Shown: one piece after another, positions 34,443 through 42,424 of the stretch
How positions within the stretch are numbered: position 1 is the stretch's first letter
Layout: every line of letters starts with the position of its first letter
Assembly: GCF_000424585.1 (NCBI RefSeq)
Contig: NZ_AUKE01000011.1
Span: 62,001-126,000 of the forward strand
Source: Butyrivibrio sp. MC2013
Lineage (GTDB): Bacteria > Bacillota > Clostridia > Lachnospirales > Lachnospiraceae
DNA length: 64,000 bases
Reading direction: 5' to 3'
Notes under the pieces: generated by a model
What the model was told of the DNA's origin: nothing
Databases searched by the model: none
Seen by the model: the letters and a program-made list of their open reading frames with translations, nothing else
Made by a program: the position numbers and the translations under genes

Positions 34443-36470
34443 TTATGCAACGGGCTGAAGCTCGTTAACGATGTACTTGAAGCAGCTCCACCACCACCAA
34501 GGTCCGTTGTAAGGATTCTGGGATGAAGGATAGTTGGTCCAATATGTGGAGTTCGTAGGAACGAACTTGATTCCTGAATGGAATCCGATAAAAGGAAGAT
34601 CCTCAATAGCTATCTTCATGAACTCTGTGCACAGCTCATAAGACTCGTCGGAGTCAGGGCTGATCTGAGCCAGCTTGTGGATGATGTCAGTAGCTTCCTT
34701 GTTGTTCCAACGGCAGCCCTGGCCCTTTGCGTTCTCACCTGTGGGAACGATCAGGTCAGCGTCATAACCCTGGATAACTGTGTAAAGGTCTCTTGTGATA
34801 CCACCTGTAGGCCAGTAGCCGGCGATATCATAGTTACCTGTTGATCCGTTAGCATCCCATGTAGCAGAGGACTCGGAAGCGATTGTTACGTTGAGACCAA
34901 ACTTCTTGAGCTGGTCATAAGCAGCCTGTGTTCCACGGCCTGCCTGAGCTTCTGTATCAGCAATGTATGTAAGGTTGCAAACGAACTCTTCGCCGCCAAA
35001 ATACCACTTGCCATCCTTAAGCTCAAGTCCTGCCTTCTGAAGGAGCTTAGTAGCAGCTTCAGGATCATATCTCCAGCAGCCTGTACCGAACATGTCGATC
35101 AGCTGATCATGATCTGTAGGAATGTCATAGCCCTGATTTCTCAGATTCTCGCCCATTCTCTCAGCATAATCGGGATCCCATGGCTTAACAGTTGTGCCAT
35201 CGCCAAGATCAAGCTCAAAGCTCTCAAGCCAATCTTCCATAGGCTTGTAGTAGAGATCCATCATAGCAGATGTGCCGGTAAGGATAGGCCATGCAGAAGC
35301 ACGTCCGATGCCATCAAAGATGTTGGTGGAGATCTCATCGAAATTCATAGCAAGTGCGATACCCCAACGGAAGTCCTTGTTATCATAAGGAGCGCCCTTA
35401 CCCATTGAGAAAGCCAGACCCTTGGAACAAGGATCGTCTGATGTAGCATAAGGGAACTGATCATACCATGCAGCAATGTTAGGGTTCTGAGCGATCATAG
35501 AAGTAAGGATCTCAGGTGTAACTTCGCAGAGGATATCTACTTCGTTGTTGACCATTGCCATCTGACGAGTTGTGTCATCGCCAAGATATCTGAACCATAC
35601 ATACTTTGCAGCAGGCTCCTTGCCGGTAACAACACCGGTTGTGGAGTGATCCCAGTCCTCACGGCGCTCATACAGTATCCACTTTCCAAGAGGATCGTAG
35701 CTCTTTACTGTATAAGGTCCTGCAACTACAGGATTCTCATCCTTAAATGTTGATACATCTTCTACCTGTGAATAGATATGCTCAGGTACTACTCTCATAT
35801 CATTTCCCCAGATAGTAACACCGAACTTCTGAGCCAGACGAGGGAATGGTTCCTTTGTCTTAAGAACTACGGTGTAATCATCTGTAGCTTCAACGCTCTC
35901 AAATACTGAATTGTAGTATGTGCTGGCGCCGATAGCATCATTATTCATGATCATATTGAAGGTGAATGCTACGTCCTTAGCAGTAAGAGGCTCACCATCT
36001 GACCAGTTGATACCCTGACGGATATGTACTGTGTGCTCGGTGTAGTCTTCGTTCTGCTCAGGCATACCATCAGCAACTTCACCGTACTGTTCACCCTTTA
36101 CAGTGTCCATTTCCCACAGCATTGCGGACATAAGCTGATGGATACCGAAACCTGCCTGAGTACCCTGCATGTAAGTATTGAACTGTCCGGGAACGTCTGT
36201 AGGTGTCTGAGTTTCTACTATAAGAGTCTCTTCTCTGGGTGTTCCAACTTCGGTCATCTGACCGGAAGCTGCAGGCTTAGCCTCTTCCTTTTCTCCCTCA
36301 TCGGAAGTAGAATCAGCTGTCTCTGTAGAACCACTGTCTGTTGTTGTTTCTTCCGCGCCAGATCCGGAATCAGTACCGGTTGTGCCGGTGCTGCCTGAAT
36401 TTCCGCATCCTGCTATAGTACCGGAAACCATAGCTGCAGCGAGGAGAACGCTAAGAATCTTTTTCTTCAT
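34443..36470 (-). CDS. Extracellular solute-binding lipoprotein, family 5 (OppA-like)
   Basis: 675 residues. The signal peptide ends in the lipobox IAGC (C22), then a Thr/Ser/Gly/Glu-rich linker of about 60 residues. The mature domain matches family 5: QNEDYTEHTVHIRQGINWSDGEPLTAKDVAFTFN near residues 140-173, YTVVLKTKEPFPRLAQ, and VVAGPYTVKSYDP. At 675 residues it is larger than typical peptide-binding OppA, as are several sugar-binding family 5 proteins. GGGAGG lies 5 bases before the ATG. A palindrome 60-78 bases upstream is the likely operator. It starts the operon that runs through the ATPases to GH13. Confidence 0.93.
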   Translation of the reverse strand: MKKKILSVLLAAAMVSGTIAGCGNSGSTGTTGTDSGSGAEETTTDSGSTETADSTSDEGEKEEAKPAASGQMTEVGTPREETLIVETQTPTDVPGQFNTYMQGTQAGFGIHQLMSAMLWEMDTVKGEQYGEVADGMPEQNEDYTEHTVHIRQGINWSDGEPLTAKDVAFTFNMIMNNDAIGASTYYNSVFESVEATDDYTVVLKTKEPFPRLAQKFGVTIWGNDMRVVPEHIYSQVEDVSTFKDENPVVAGPYTVKSYDPLGKWILYERREDWDHSTTGVVTGKEPAAKYVWFRYLGDDTTRQMAMVNNEVDILCEVTPEILTSMIAQNPNIAAWYDQFPYATSDDPCSKGLAFSMGKGAPYDNKDFRWGIALAMNFDEISTNIFDGIGRASAWPILTGTSAMMDLYYKPMEDWLESFELDLGDGTTVKPWDPDYAERMGENLRNQGYDIPTDHDQLIDMFGTGCWRYDPEAATKLLQKAGLELKDGKWYFGGEEFVCNLTYIADTEAQAGRGTQAAYDQLKKFGLNVTIASESSATWDANGSTGNYDIAGYWPTGGITRDLYTVIQGYDADLIVPTGENAKGQGCRWNNKEATDIIHKLAQISPDSDESYELCTEFMKIAIEDLPFIGFHSGIKFVPTNSTYWTNYPSSQNPYNGPWWWWSCFKYIVNELQPVA

Positions 36471-36528
36471 CTTTCCTCCCTTCTGGAATGAAAAAAATAT
36501 TTATAAAGAAACCATTACTTACCTCGTT

Positions 36529-36548
36529 GAACTTTTGCGCATAAGTTC
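36529..36548. promoter_or_regulatory. LacI-type operator upstream of the Opp-type operon
   Basis: The 20-bp dyad GAACTTTTGCGCATAAGTTC is a palindrome except for one symmetric pair (T/T). Part of it, AACTTttgCGCATAAGT, recurs at 38123-38140 in front of the LacI-family gene next door. Two nearly identical dyads flanking the regulator's own gene and its neighbouring transport operon is the usual pattern for local LacI control. Confidence 0.7.
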
Positions 36549-36976
36549 TTTCAACAATTACAATCTATCACGTTTTTAATTATTAGACAAGGGTGTCGGA
36601 TGATATTAGGGATTGTTTATAGGCATTTTGACCATTTTTGTGAAAATATGCAAAAGCTTTGTAGTACATTTTGTATATTTTGCTCTGTTGACTTTTTAAC
36701 GTTTATAGAATAGCAAATCCTTATACTTATGATAAGAACAGTAACTGCATAAGTAATATAAAATATATAAACAAAAACCTTGTAAATAGCCGATCTGATC
36801 GTCATCAAATCCACCATTTACAAGGTTTTTGCTTTTTGGAAGGTGTAATAAACAACTATTATGGGCGTATATTTGCAAACGTTATATCGTGTTCGTTATA
36901 ACGTAACTGCTAATGCAGATAAAATAATGCATACTTAAAGGCATAAGCTAGACATATCAATATATCAGTATATATT
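36549..36976. other. AT-rich intergenic region with one terminator-like stem
   Basis: No credible gene is seen between the Opp operator and the dispersed repeat. At 36773-36830 AAAAACCTTGTAAAT pairs perfectly with ATTTACAAGGTTTTT across a 28-base loop; with A/T runs on both sides it may terminate in either direction, most likely the LacI gene transcript. At about 36871-36920 the sequence GCAAACG...TCGTTATAA...ACTGCT.A.GCAG resembles a stretch at 41293-41340. Confidence 0.6.
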
Positions 36977-37036
36977 CATGTTCTCACGAAACACGCAGTA
37001 AATGCGTGTTTCTGAAATATCATCTAATAACATATA
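36977..37036 (+). repeat. 60-bp dispersed palindromic repeat, copy 1
   Basis: Contains GAAACACGCA-GTAAA-TGCGTGTTTC, a stem of ten pairs, flanked by TTCTCAC and CATCTAATAACATATA. The same 60 bp, with about six differences, occurs in reverse at 40984-41043, and a shorter version at 42425-42475. It lies downstream of the LacI gene stop at 37082. Confidence 0.8.
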
Positions 37037-37081
37037 GTTTAATTGTGACATCACCCTAGCTGATAGATGCATTATAAAGTT

Positions 37082-38098
37082 TTAATCTATGGGTCTTAGG
37101 CTCTCTCTGTCCACGATCCAGGTCTTGAGCACTGTCTGGTGAATAGCGCTTCTGCCGCCTTTGATAATATCTATGAGCATATGAGCTGCAAGCTCGCCCT
37201 TCTCTCTGATATCCTGATGGATAGTGGTAATGCCGGGATTACAGAACCTGGCAAAATCATTATCGTCAAAGCCGGTCACAGATATGTCCTCAGGCACTCT
37301 GATCCCTTTCTGTATCAGGTTCTTGATCAGCTGCACCGCAAAATAATCCGAGGTGCACTCCACAGCTGTATATGCCCTCACCTGTTCGACAATTCTGTCC
37401 CACTGCTGACTGGTGCCGCCAAAGCCGTCTGTTACAAATAGTCTGTTAGAAGGTGAATCCTCAATGCCGGATTCCTTAAGAGCCTTTCTGTAGCCCTCAT
37501 ATCTCTTCATGTCTACGCCTCTCTCAGAATCACAGAGAAAGGCTATCTTCCTGTGTCCGTATTCTATGATATGGCGAGTCATCTCATAACTGGATTCCAC
37601 GTCATCTATTCTCAGGCTCACCTGATTGTCCTTCTCAGGATCAAAGAAAGCATCCACAAAGACCACAGGTCCGTCGTATCTGTTGGAAATGATCTGGCCC
37701 TCCTCTTCAGGAGTACCCAGGATAATCACCCCATCGCAGTTCCAGGTCAGTATCTGATTCAAAAACTCTTCATCAGAATCTGCAGCAAATATCATTACCT
37801 GATAGCCCTTATCCTTGGCTTTCTTGTATATGCCATTTAGAAAACCGGAATTAAAGGGATCTGACAGTGCTCTCTCCAGGTAATCATGCCTGCAGCGAAG
37901 GGTAAATCCTATGATCCCAGACCTGCTCTTGGCCAGATTTACAGCTGTCGCATTGGGGATATACTTATATTTCTCCAGCCCCTTCTTTACAATCTCCAGG
38001 GTCTGCACTGACACTTCCGAAGTCTTACCATGTATAACATTGGAAACTGTGGTGGTGCTAACGCCCAGTTTCTGTGCGATTTCTTTGATAGTTGCCAC
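37082..38098 (-). CDS. LacI/GalR-family transcriptional regulator
   Basis: 338 residues starting with GTG at 38098 (ATIKEIAQKLGVSTTTVSNV), with GAGAGGAAG upstream. Residues 1-50 are the LacI helix-turn-helix and hinge helix (ATAVNLAKSRS); the rest is a periplasmic-binding-like effector domain with VTGFDDNDFARFCNPGITTIHQD. It normally represses sugar genes until a sugar or sugar phosphate binds. A dyad in its own leader and a matching one before the Opp-type operon suggest autoregulation and control of that operon, and perhaps of the phosphorylase operon. Confidence 0.93.
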   Translation of the reverse strand: MATIKEIAQKLGVSTTTVSNVIHGKTSEVSVQTLEIVKKGLEKYKYIPNATAVNLAKSRSGIIGFTLRCRHDYLERALSDPFNSGFLNGIYKKAKDKGYQVMIFAADSDEEFLNQILTWNCDGVIILGTPEEEGQIISNRYDGPVVFVDAFFDPEKDNQVSLRIDDVESSYEMTRHIIEYGHRKIAFLCDSERGVDMKRYEGYRKALKESGIEDSPSNRLFVTDGFGGTSQQWDRIVEQVRAYTAVECTSDYFAVQLIKNLIQKGIRVPEDISVTGFDDNDFARFCNPGITTIHQDIREKGELAAHMLIDIIKGGRSAIHQTVLKTWIVDRESLRPID

Positions 38099-38122
38099 TT
38101 TGTGACTTCCTCTCTTTATGCA

Positions 38123-38140
38123 AACTTAAACGCATAAGTA
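38123..38140. promoter_or_regulatory. Candidate LacI-type operator in the regulator's own promoter
   Basis: AACTTAAACGCATAAGTA, 25 bases before the GTG start, matches the operator at 36530-36547 at most positions (AACTTwwrCGCATAAGT). It also sits inside a wider dyad TTATGC-N10-GCATAA. Autoregulation is inferred. Confidence 0.65.
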
Positions 38141-38183
38141 ATCTATAATTGAACTTATCATATCAGGGAGAATTTGTAAAGGG

Positions 38184-38213
38184 GAGTCACCGGGGACGTT
38201 TCATTTTGACTCA
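38184..38213 (+). repeat. REP-like sequence, left copy of an inverted pair
   Basis: 30 bp beginning GAGTCACCGGGGACGTTTCA and ending TGACTC, so its own ends are inverted. The same sequence in reverse, 26 of 30 identical, is at 39589-39618. The GGGGACGTTTC core is of the type found near Y1 (REP-associated) transposases in many bacteria, though no transposase is present here. Confidence 0.75.
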
Positions 38214-38221
38214 AAAGTATG

Positions 38222-38613
38222 TGCGCAGCTGCAGAAGCTTTTTCCTCGTTCGCTGCACTCCAAATGGTGTTTTGCTGGATTCTTACGCAGCCTTCCTTTT
38301 AATGCGCCTCGCTCGAAATAAACTCACAGAGGCGAAGGTGGCAGTTTTTTACTCTCAATGGTCATTAAGTCCGCTTCGCGTCCTTAATCAAAGAGGATGT
38401 AATACCACTCTCTCAGGCAAGCCTGAGAATGGTATTACATCCTCTTTTTTTGGCATTACCACGCCAAATTGACCATTTATTTAAAAAATCATCCTTCGCC
38501 CCTGCTCAAACAAATTTCTCGCGGGCGCTTTGAAGGCTGCGTCTAAGAATCAGGCAAAACATACCATTTGAAGTGAAAGCTCTCTGCGGAAAAAATCTTC
38601 TGCAGCTGTGCTC
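38222..38613. repeat. About 390-bp imperfect palindrome with a terminator-like tip
   Basis: The outer arms share CAGCTGCAGAAG, CAAATGGT.TTTTGC and GATTCTTA..CGCAGCCTTC in inverted orientation (left 38226-38300, right 38530-38608). Further in, GCGCCTCGCTCGAAAT pairs with ATTTCTCGCGGGCGC. At the centre AAAGAGGATGTAATACCA pairs with TGGTATTACATCCTCTTT around CTCAGGC-AA-GCCTGAG, followed by T7. As RNA this would be one long branched hairpin. No ORF of note. It lies between the REP-like copy and the J-domain gene. Confidence 0.8.
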
Positions 38614-38671
38614 TAAGATTCTAATTGAGAGTATAAAAACAGCTCCGCCACAATCTGTAGCGAAGCCGCTT

Positions 38672-39565
38672 TTATATATGCTGTAATAAGCTCTCTATCA
38701 GCGCTCTGTTATTCACTGGAATATCGGTTAAATTCCTTGGTATCGCAAGTTCAATAACAATATGCAAAATGCCTTTTCGTGATGAACTGTTATCAACCTT
38801 CTTTATCACGGCACGGGCATCAACCCTCATATCTTCCAAAAGAGGGAGCACTACATAATATAGCGCATCCTGATCAAAAGAGACACTTCCGACAATTTTC
38901 CCTGTTACAATCTCTTCTACAACTGCTCTGTCTTCTCTAAGGAAAATATTCATAGGTTCTCCAATAGCCGGTAGCGAAGATTTTATGTATTTGTGATCCA
39001 TCCTGATAAATCCATTAAAACTGTATATCTCTTTATCCTTGTCAGCTTGGACAAGTTTTCCTATTTTCCTGGCAGAATCGGCAGGAAGTACATACTCCTG
39101 CATCATAAGATGAAACACATCTTTAACCAGGTCCGCAGAAGGCATAAGATCATAATCTGCCAGCATTTCCCTGCATGCTTCAAGAACGCTCTTGGCAAAG
39201 AGCCCAAACTCCTCCATATCCGGGTCCCAGACAAATCTGCCGCGAGCCATCTTGGAAAGAGGCAATTCTTCATCAAATATCTTAAACTGAAAATAGATAT
39301 TTCTCAGAGCAAAAGCATCTTTGTTCTCAAAAGCATCCCAGGTAAATTCATAGGTCTCAAAAGATGTTTTGTCCTCTGATTCTCTGATTATCCTGTATGC
39401 TTCTATTATCTGTCTGAGCTTTTCATCATCTTCGCGGGATCTTTCTTTTCCGGGATCAGAATCCGGATGATAGATAATAAGAAGCTTCTTATATTTGCTC
39501 TTTATCTCCCTGTCGCTATCCGCTTTGGATACACCCAGGATCTTGCACGCTTGCTTAAGAGTCAT
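38672..39565 (-). CDS. J-domain (DnaJ-like) protein of unknown partner
   Basis: 297 residues. Residues 4-65 form a J domain with the HPD tripeptide at 33-35 (LLIIYHPDSDPGKERSREDD) that stimulates Hsp70 ATPase. The remaining 230 residues have no G/F-rich region, zinc fingers or client domain I recognise; they contain repeated acidic and aromatic stretches such as FVWDPDMEEFGLFAKSVLEA. It is therefore a class III-like J protein that may bring a specific client to DnaK. No GGAGG-type site is obvious before the ATG. It stands alone, boxed between a long palindrome and a REP-like element, which hints at acquisition as a unit. Confidence 0.75.
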   Translation of the reverse strand: MTLKQACKILGVSKADSDREIKSKYKKLLIIYHPDSDPGKERSREDDEKLRQIIEAYRIIRESEDKTSFETYEFTWDAFENKDAFALRNIYFQFKIFDEELPLSKMARGRFVWDPDMEEFGLFAKSVLEACREMLADYDLMPSADLVKDVFHLMMQEYVLPADSARKIGKLVQADKDKEIYSFNGFIRMDHKYIKSSLPAIGEPMNIFLREDRAVVEEIVTGKIVGSVSFDQDALYYVVLPLLEDMRVDARAVIKKVDNSSSRKGILHIVIELAIPRNLTDIPVNNRALIESLLQHI

Positions 39566-39588
39566 AACAATCTATTTTCCTGCAATAA

Positions 39589-39618
39589 TGAGTCATTTTG
39601 AAACGTCCCCAGTGACTC
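39589..39618 (-). repeat. REP-like sequence, right copy of an inverted pair
   Basis: Inverted partner of 38184-38213 (26 of 30 identical; the central ATTTT reads AAAAT). Its outer end supplies the TGA stop codon (39617-39619) of the PTS-like permease gene, so the element joins directly to that gene's 3' end. Confidence 0.75.
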
Positions 39619-40708
39619 ACGCCAGCTTCATATCTCCGTCCTTGACCCAGCCCAGCTTCTTTACAAAGAAGTGTACAAGAAGGCTGATAACTGCGGGAAG
39701 GACAAATGAGATCAGGACCAGTCCTGCCCAGTCAAAGCCTGTGATGGCAGCCTTGCTGCCAGCAGCCACATCATTTACCCAGCCTGTATATACGCCTATC
39801 TGGCCTACTAGGCCGCAGGTACCCATACCGGAAGAAACGGCAGCGCCGTTCATCTGGAGTTTGAATACGCAGGTTGCGATAGGACCGGTGATAGCAGAAG
39901 CTACAATGGGAGCGATCCAGATCCTGGGATTCTTTATGATATTGCCCATCTGAAGCATGGATGTACCGATCCCCTGGGATACCAGGCCTCCCCATTTATT
40001 ATCCTTAAAGGAGATAACTGCAAAACCTACCATCTGAGCGCAGCAGCCTGCAACAGCGGCGCCGCCGGCAAGTCCGGTGAGGCCCAGTGCAGCGCATATG
40101 GCAGCTGAAGAGATAGGAAGTGTCAGTGCGATACCTACGATCACAGATACCAGGATACCCATGAGCAGCGGCTGAAGCTCTGTAGCCCACATGATGAGCT
40201 TGCCCACCTTCATGGCAGCTGCGCCAAGAGCAGGTGCTATAAGTGCAGACAGTGCTACGCCTACGCCTATGGTCACAAGGGGTGTTACCAGGATATCCAC
40301 CTTGGTCTCCTTGGATACAGCCTTACCAATCTCTGCAGCAATGATAGCTACGAAGAGAACAGCCAGAGGGCCGCCTGCGCCGCCCAGTGCATTGGATGCA
40401 AAGCCTACAGTGATCAGTGAAAAGAGCACAAGAGGCGGACATTTAAGAGCATATCCGATAGCAACTGCCATAGCAGGTCCGCTCATGGCGCTTGCAAGGC
40501 CGCCTACTGTATATTCTGCACCTGCAACAGTGGCAACTGTCTGTGTCAGGCAGGCTATGTGAAACTGACTTCCAATGGTATTGATGATGGTACCGATCAG
40601 CAGCGAACAAAAAAGGCCCTGAGCCATAGCGCCAAGTGCATCAATGCCGTATCTCTTTAGTGAGATCTCGATATCCTTCCTTTTTAAAAACTTCTTGATT
40701 CCTTCCAT
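39617..40708 (-). CDS. PTS transporter IIC-like membrane protein (PTS_EIIC_2 type)
   Basis: 363 residues from the ATG at 40708 (MEGIKKFLKRKD), with AGGGAG 8 bases upstream; the ORF could extend to 40777 but that runs into the leader repeats. About ten glycine- and alanine-rich hydrophobic segments: ALGAMAQGLFCSLLIGTIINTIG, IGYALKCPPLVLFSLITVGF, SGMGTCGLVGQIGVYTGWVND. This is the family of stand-alone EIIC-like permeases; no IIA, IIB or HPr gene is near, so true phosphotransfer is doubtful and the substrate is unknown. Its stop codon lies within a REP-like element. Confidence 0.82.
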   Translation of the reverse strand: MEGIKKFLKRKDIEISLKRYGIDALGAMAQGLFCSLLIGTIINTIGSQFHIACLTQTVATVAGAEYTVGGLASAMSGPAMAVAIGYALKCPPLVLFSLITVGFASNALGGAGGPLAVLFVAIIAAEIGKAVSKETKVDILVTPLVTIGVGVALSALIAPALGAAAMKVGKLIMWATELQPLLMGILVSVIVGIALTLPISSAAICAALGLTGLAGGAAVAGCCAQMVGFAVISFKDNKWGGLVSQGIGTSMLQMGNIIKNPRIWIAPIVASAITGPIATCVFKLQMNGAAVSSGMGTCGLVGQIGVYTGWVNDVAAGSKAAITGFDWAGLVLISFVLPAVISLLVHFFVKKLGWVKDGDMKLA

Positions 40709-40753
40709 TTTCTTTTCTCCCTTTATCTCGCCGAAGATAACCCTACCCTCCTT

Positions 40754-40868
40754 AATGCATGGATGCATTTTTGACATGTCAGCAAGTGCATGGATGCACT
40801 TCTATGTCATGAATACAAGGATGTATTTTGACATGCTTAGAAGTGCAGGGATGCACTTCTATGTCATG
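40754..40868 (-). repeat. Two tandem 57-58-bp units, each with two small hairpins, in the permease leader
   Basis: Units 40754-40811 and 40812-40868. Each unit has TGCATGGATGCA-like and GTGCATGGATGCAC-like palindromes (the second unit has TACAAGGATGTA and GTGCAGGGATGCAC) joined by TTTTGACATG and TTCTATGTCATG, which are themselves complementary (GACAT/ATGTC). Several base changes keep the palindromes paired. The array ends 46 bases upstream of the permease start, so it is in the promoter or 5' leader of that minus-strand gene. Confidence 0.85.
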
Positions 40869-41476
40869 AATACGCCCTAATGACCAGGCTCCGCGGCGGT
40901 ATTTAATCCACTTTTTTCTTTATCAAATAACATATACATACTACAAAACTACAGTTTTTTTCGCAATAATAATTATCAGAAAGTATATGTTATTAGACGT
41001 ACCTTCAGAAACACGCATTTACTGCGTGTTTCGTGAGAACATGTTGCCGGCAAATAGGCCCAGAGGCCCTAGCCGCTCTCAAATGGCCTATTTGCATACA
41101 TTCTTGGATTATTTATCCAAGAATGTATAAAAAAGCAAGAACTATAATGCTATAAGTCTGCAGACAACGGCAAAGCTCTGCCCCCTTGTCCTAATACTGC
41201 CATATCAGGTGTATAATAAGTAAATACAGGCAGCTATAAAGTTCAAATCCAAATAAGTCCGAAAACGATATAGCACAAATACAGGTTAAACTCGCAAACG
41301 CTTCGCTTTTTGCTCGTTATAAAATCACTGCTGACGCAGTTCTACGGGTACGGGGCTTATAACCCCGCACCCGTAATCAAGATATTCCCACCACCTAAAT
41401 GTGGTGGGTTATCTTGATTATTTTATATACTCTAGATACAGATAACACATATACAGAAAGGATAATTCTGATATAA
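40869..41476. other. Intergenic region of 600 bp with repeats and hairpins, no gene
   Basis: Divergent spacer between the permease (minus) and CobW (plus) genes. It holds the reverse copy of the 60-bp repeat (40984-41043), a hairpin GCAAATAGGCC / GGCCTATTTGC (41050-41095), a second, TACATTCTTGGA / TCCAAGAATGTA (41097-41128), a GC-rich stem ACGGGTACGGGG / CCCCGCACCCGT (41344-41374), and a strong stem AATCAAGATA..CCCACCAC / GTGGTGGG..TATCTTGATT (41375-41420) followed by TATTTTATAT. No ORF with a ribosome-binding site is seen. The last stem, only 57 bases before CobW, looks like a terminator on the plus strand with no coding gene before it. Confidence 0.6.
40984..41043 (-). repeat. 60-bp dispersed palindromic repeat, copy 2 (inverted)
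   Basis: Reverse complement of 36977-37036 with about six changes clustered between the palindrome and the CTAATAACATATA end. Confidence 0.8.
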
Positions 41477-42424
41477 ATGATAATAGATCTTATCACCGGC
41501 TTTCTGGGGTCCGGCAAGAGCACTTTCATCAGAGAATACGCTTCTTTTCTCATAGATCATGGATGCAGGATATGCATCCTGGAAAATGACCACGGTCCAG
41601 TCAATGTGGATATGACTCTCCTCTCAGGTCTAAGGAGCGATATGTGCGAGCTGGAGATGATCACAGGAGGCAGCGACAAAGAAACCCATATGCGGCGCTT
41701 TAGGACCAAGCTGATCCAGATGGCTATGATGGGCTACCAGAGAGTCATCGTGGAGCCCTCCGGCATATATGATATAGATGAATTCTTTGATACACTATGG
41801 GAAGAGCCCCTGGACAGGATGTATGAGATCGGAAATGTGATCACCGTAGTGGATGCCCTGCTGCCGGATACCTTATCTCGGGAATCCGATTACCTTTTGG
41901 CATCCCAGTGTGCCTGCGCCGGCAAAATATACTTTTCCCGTACCGACCTGGCTACACCTGAGGATATAGACTCCTGCATTAGTCATATCAACAGAGCGCT
42001 TATGGCAGTCTCCTGCAAGAGAGTCATAGGCAGAAACGACATCGAGACCCGCTCTGCAACCCTCTTATTCTCCGAGGAAGATTATCCCTTAAACTGGGGC
42101 TATGAGCTTAGGAGCTTTGTAAAGTACCAGATAGCAGACCATAATGAATACGGCAGTCTCTTCTATATGAATATCAAACTTGACGAGAAAGTTTATAAAA
42201 ACTTCCTGATGAATTTATTGCACAATGAAGATCTGGGCCATATCATCAGAGTCAAAGGCTTTGTCGAGCTGACAGACTCATCATATATGTCGATCAATCT
42301 CAGCCGCGAGAGCAGCTCTTTTGCCCCCTGCGATCCCATGCCCACTATCCTGATCGTCATAGGTGAAGGCCTTCATAAGGACAAGATTGACAAGCTCTTT
42401 GAGGGCAAATATCATAATGGATAA
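41477..42424 (+). CDS. CobW/P47K (G3E) GTPase-like protein lacking the CxCC motif
   Basis: 315 residues. The N-terminus MIIDLITGFLGSGKSTFIRE contains Walker A (GFLGSGKST, residues 8-16). EPSGIYDIDEFFDTL resembles the G3E EPSG-IADP switch region, and ISYFSRTDL-like KIYFSRTDLATPEDI replaces the usual NKxD. The family's metal-binding GCICC (CxCC) motif, expected near residue 60, reads EMITGGSDKETH here, with no cysteines. G3E proteins act as metallochaperones for zinc, cobalt or nickel enzymes. A metal link fits the CDF transporter downstream, but this member must bind metal differently or not at all. The ribosome-binding site is weak (AAAGGAT, 15 bases before ATG). Confidence 0.85.
   Translation: MIIDLITGFLGSGKSTFIREYASFLIDHGCRICILENDHGPVNVDMTLLSGLRSDMCELEMITGGSDKETHMRRFRTKLIQMAMMGYQRVIVEPSGIYDIDEFFDTLWEEPLDRMYEIGNVITVVDALLPDTLSRESDYLLASQCACAGKIYFSRTDLATPEDIDSCISHINRALMAVSCKRVIGRNDIETRSATLLFSEEDYPLNWGYELRSFVKYQIADHNEYGSLFYMNIKLDEKVYKNFLMNLLHNEDLGHIIRVKGFVELTDSSYMSINLSRESSSFAPCDPMPTILIVIGEGLHKDKIDKLFEGKYHNG

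Noticed and set aside
30490..36470. Peptide transporter (Opp/Dpp)
   Set aside because: Sequence class alone would allow it, but tight coupling to GH13 and a LacI regulator favours oligosaccharide import.
36617..36878. Small hydrophobic minus-strand frames in the 36.6-36.9 kb gap
   Set aside because: AT-rich, no ribosome-binding sites, and overlapping a terminator-like stem.
40754..40868. Possible CRISPR array
   Set aside because: Only two units, adjacent without spacers, each made of hairpins; no cas genes nearby.
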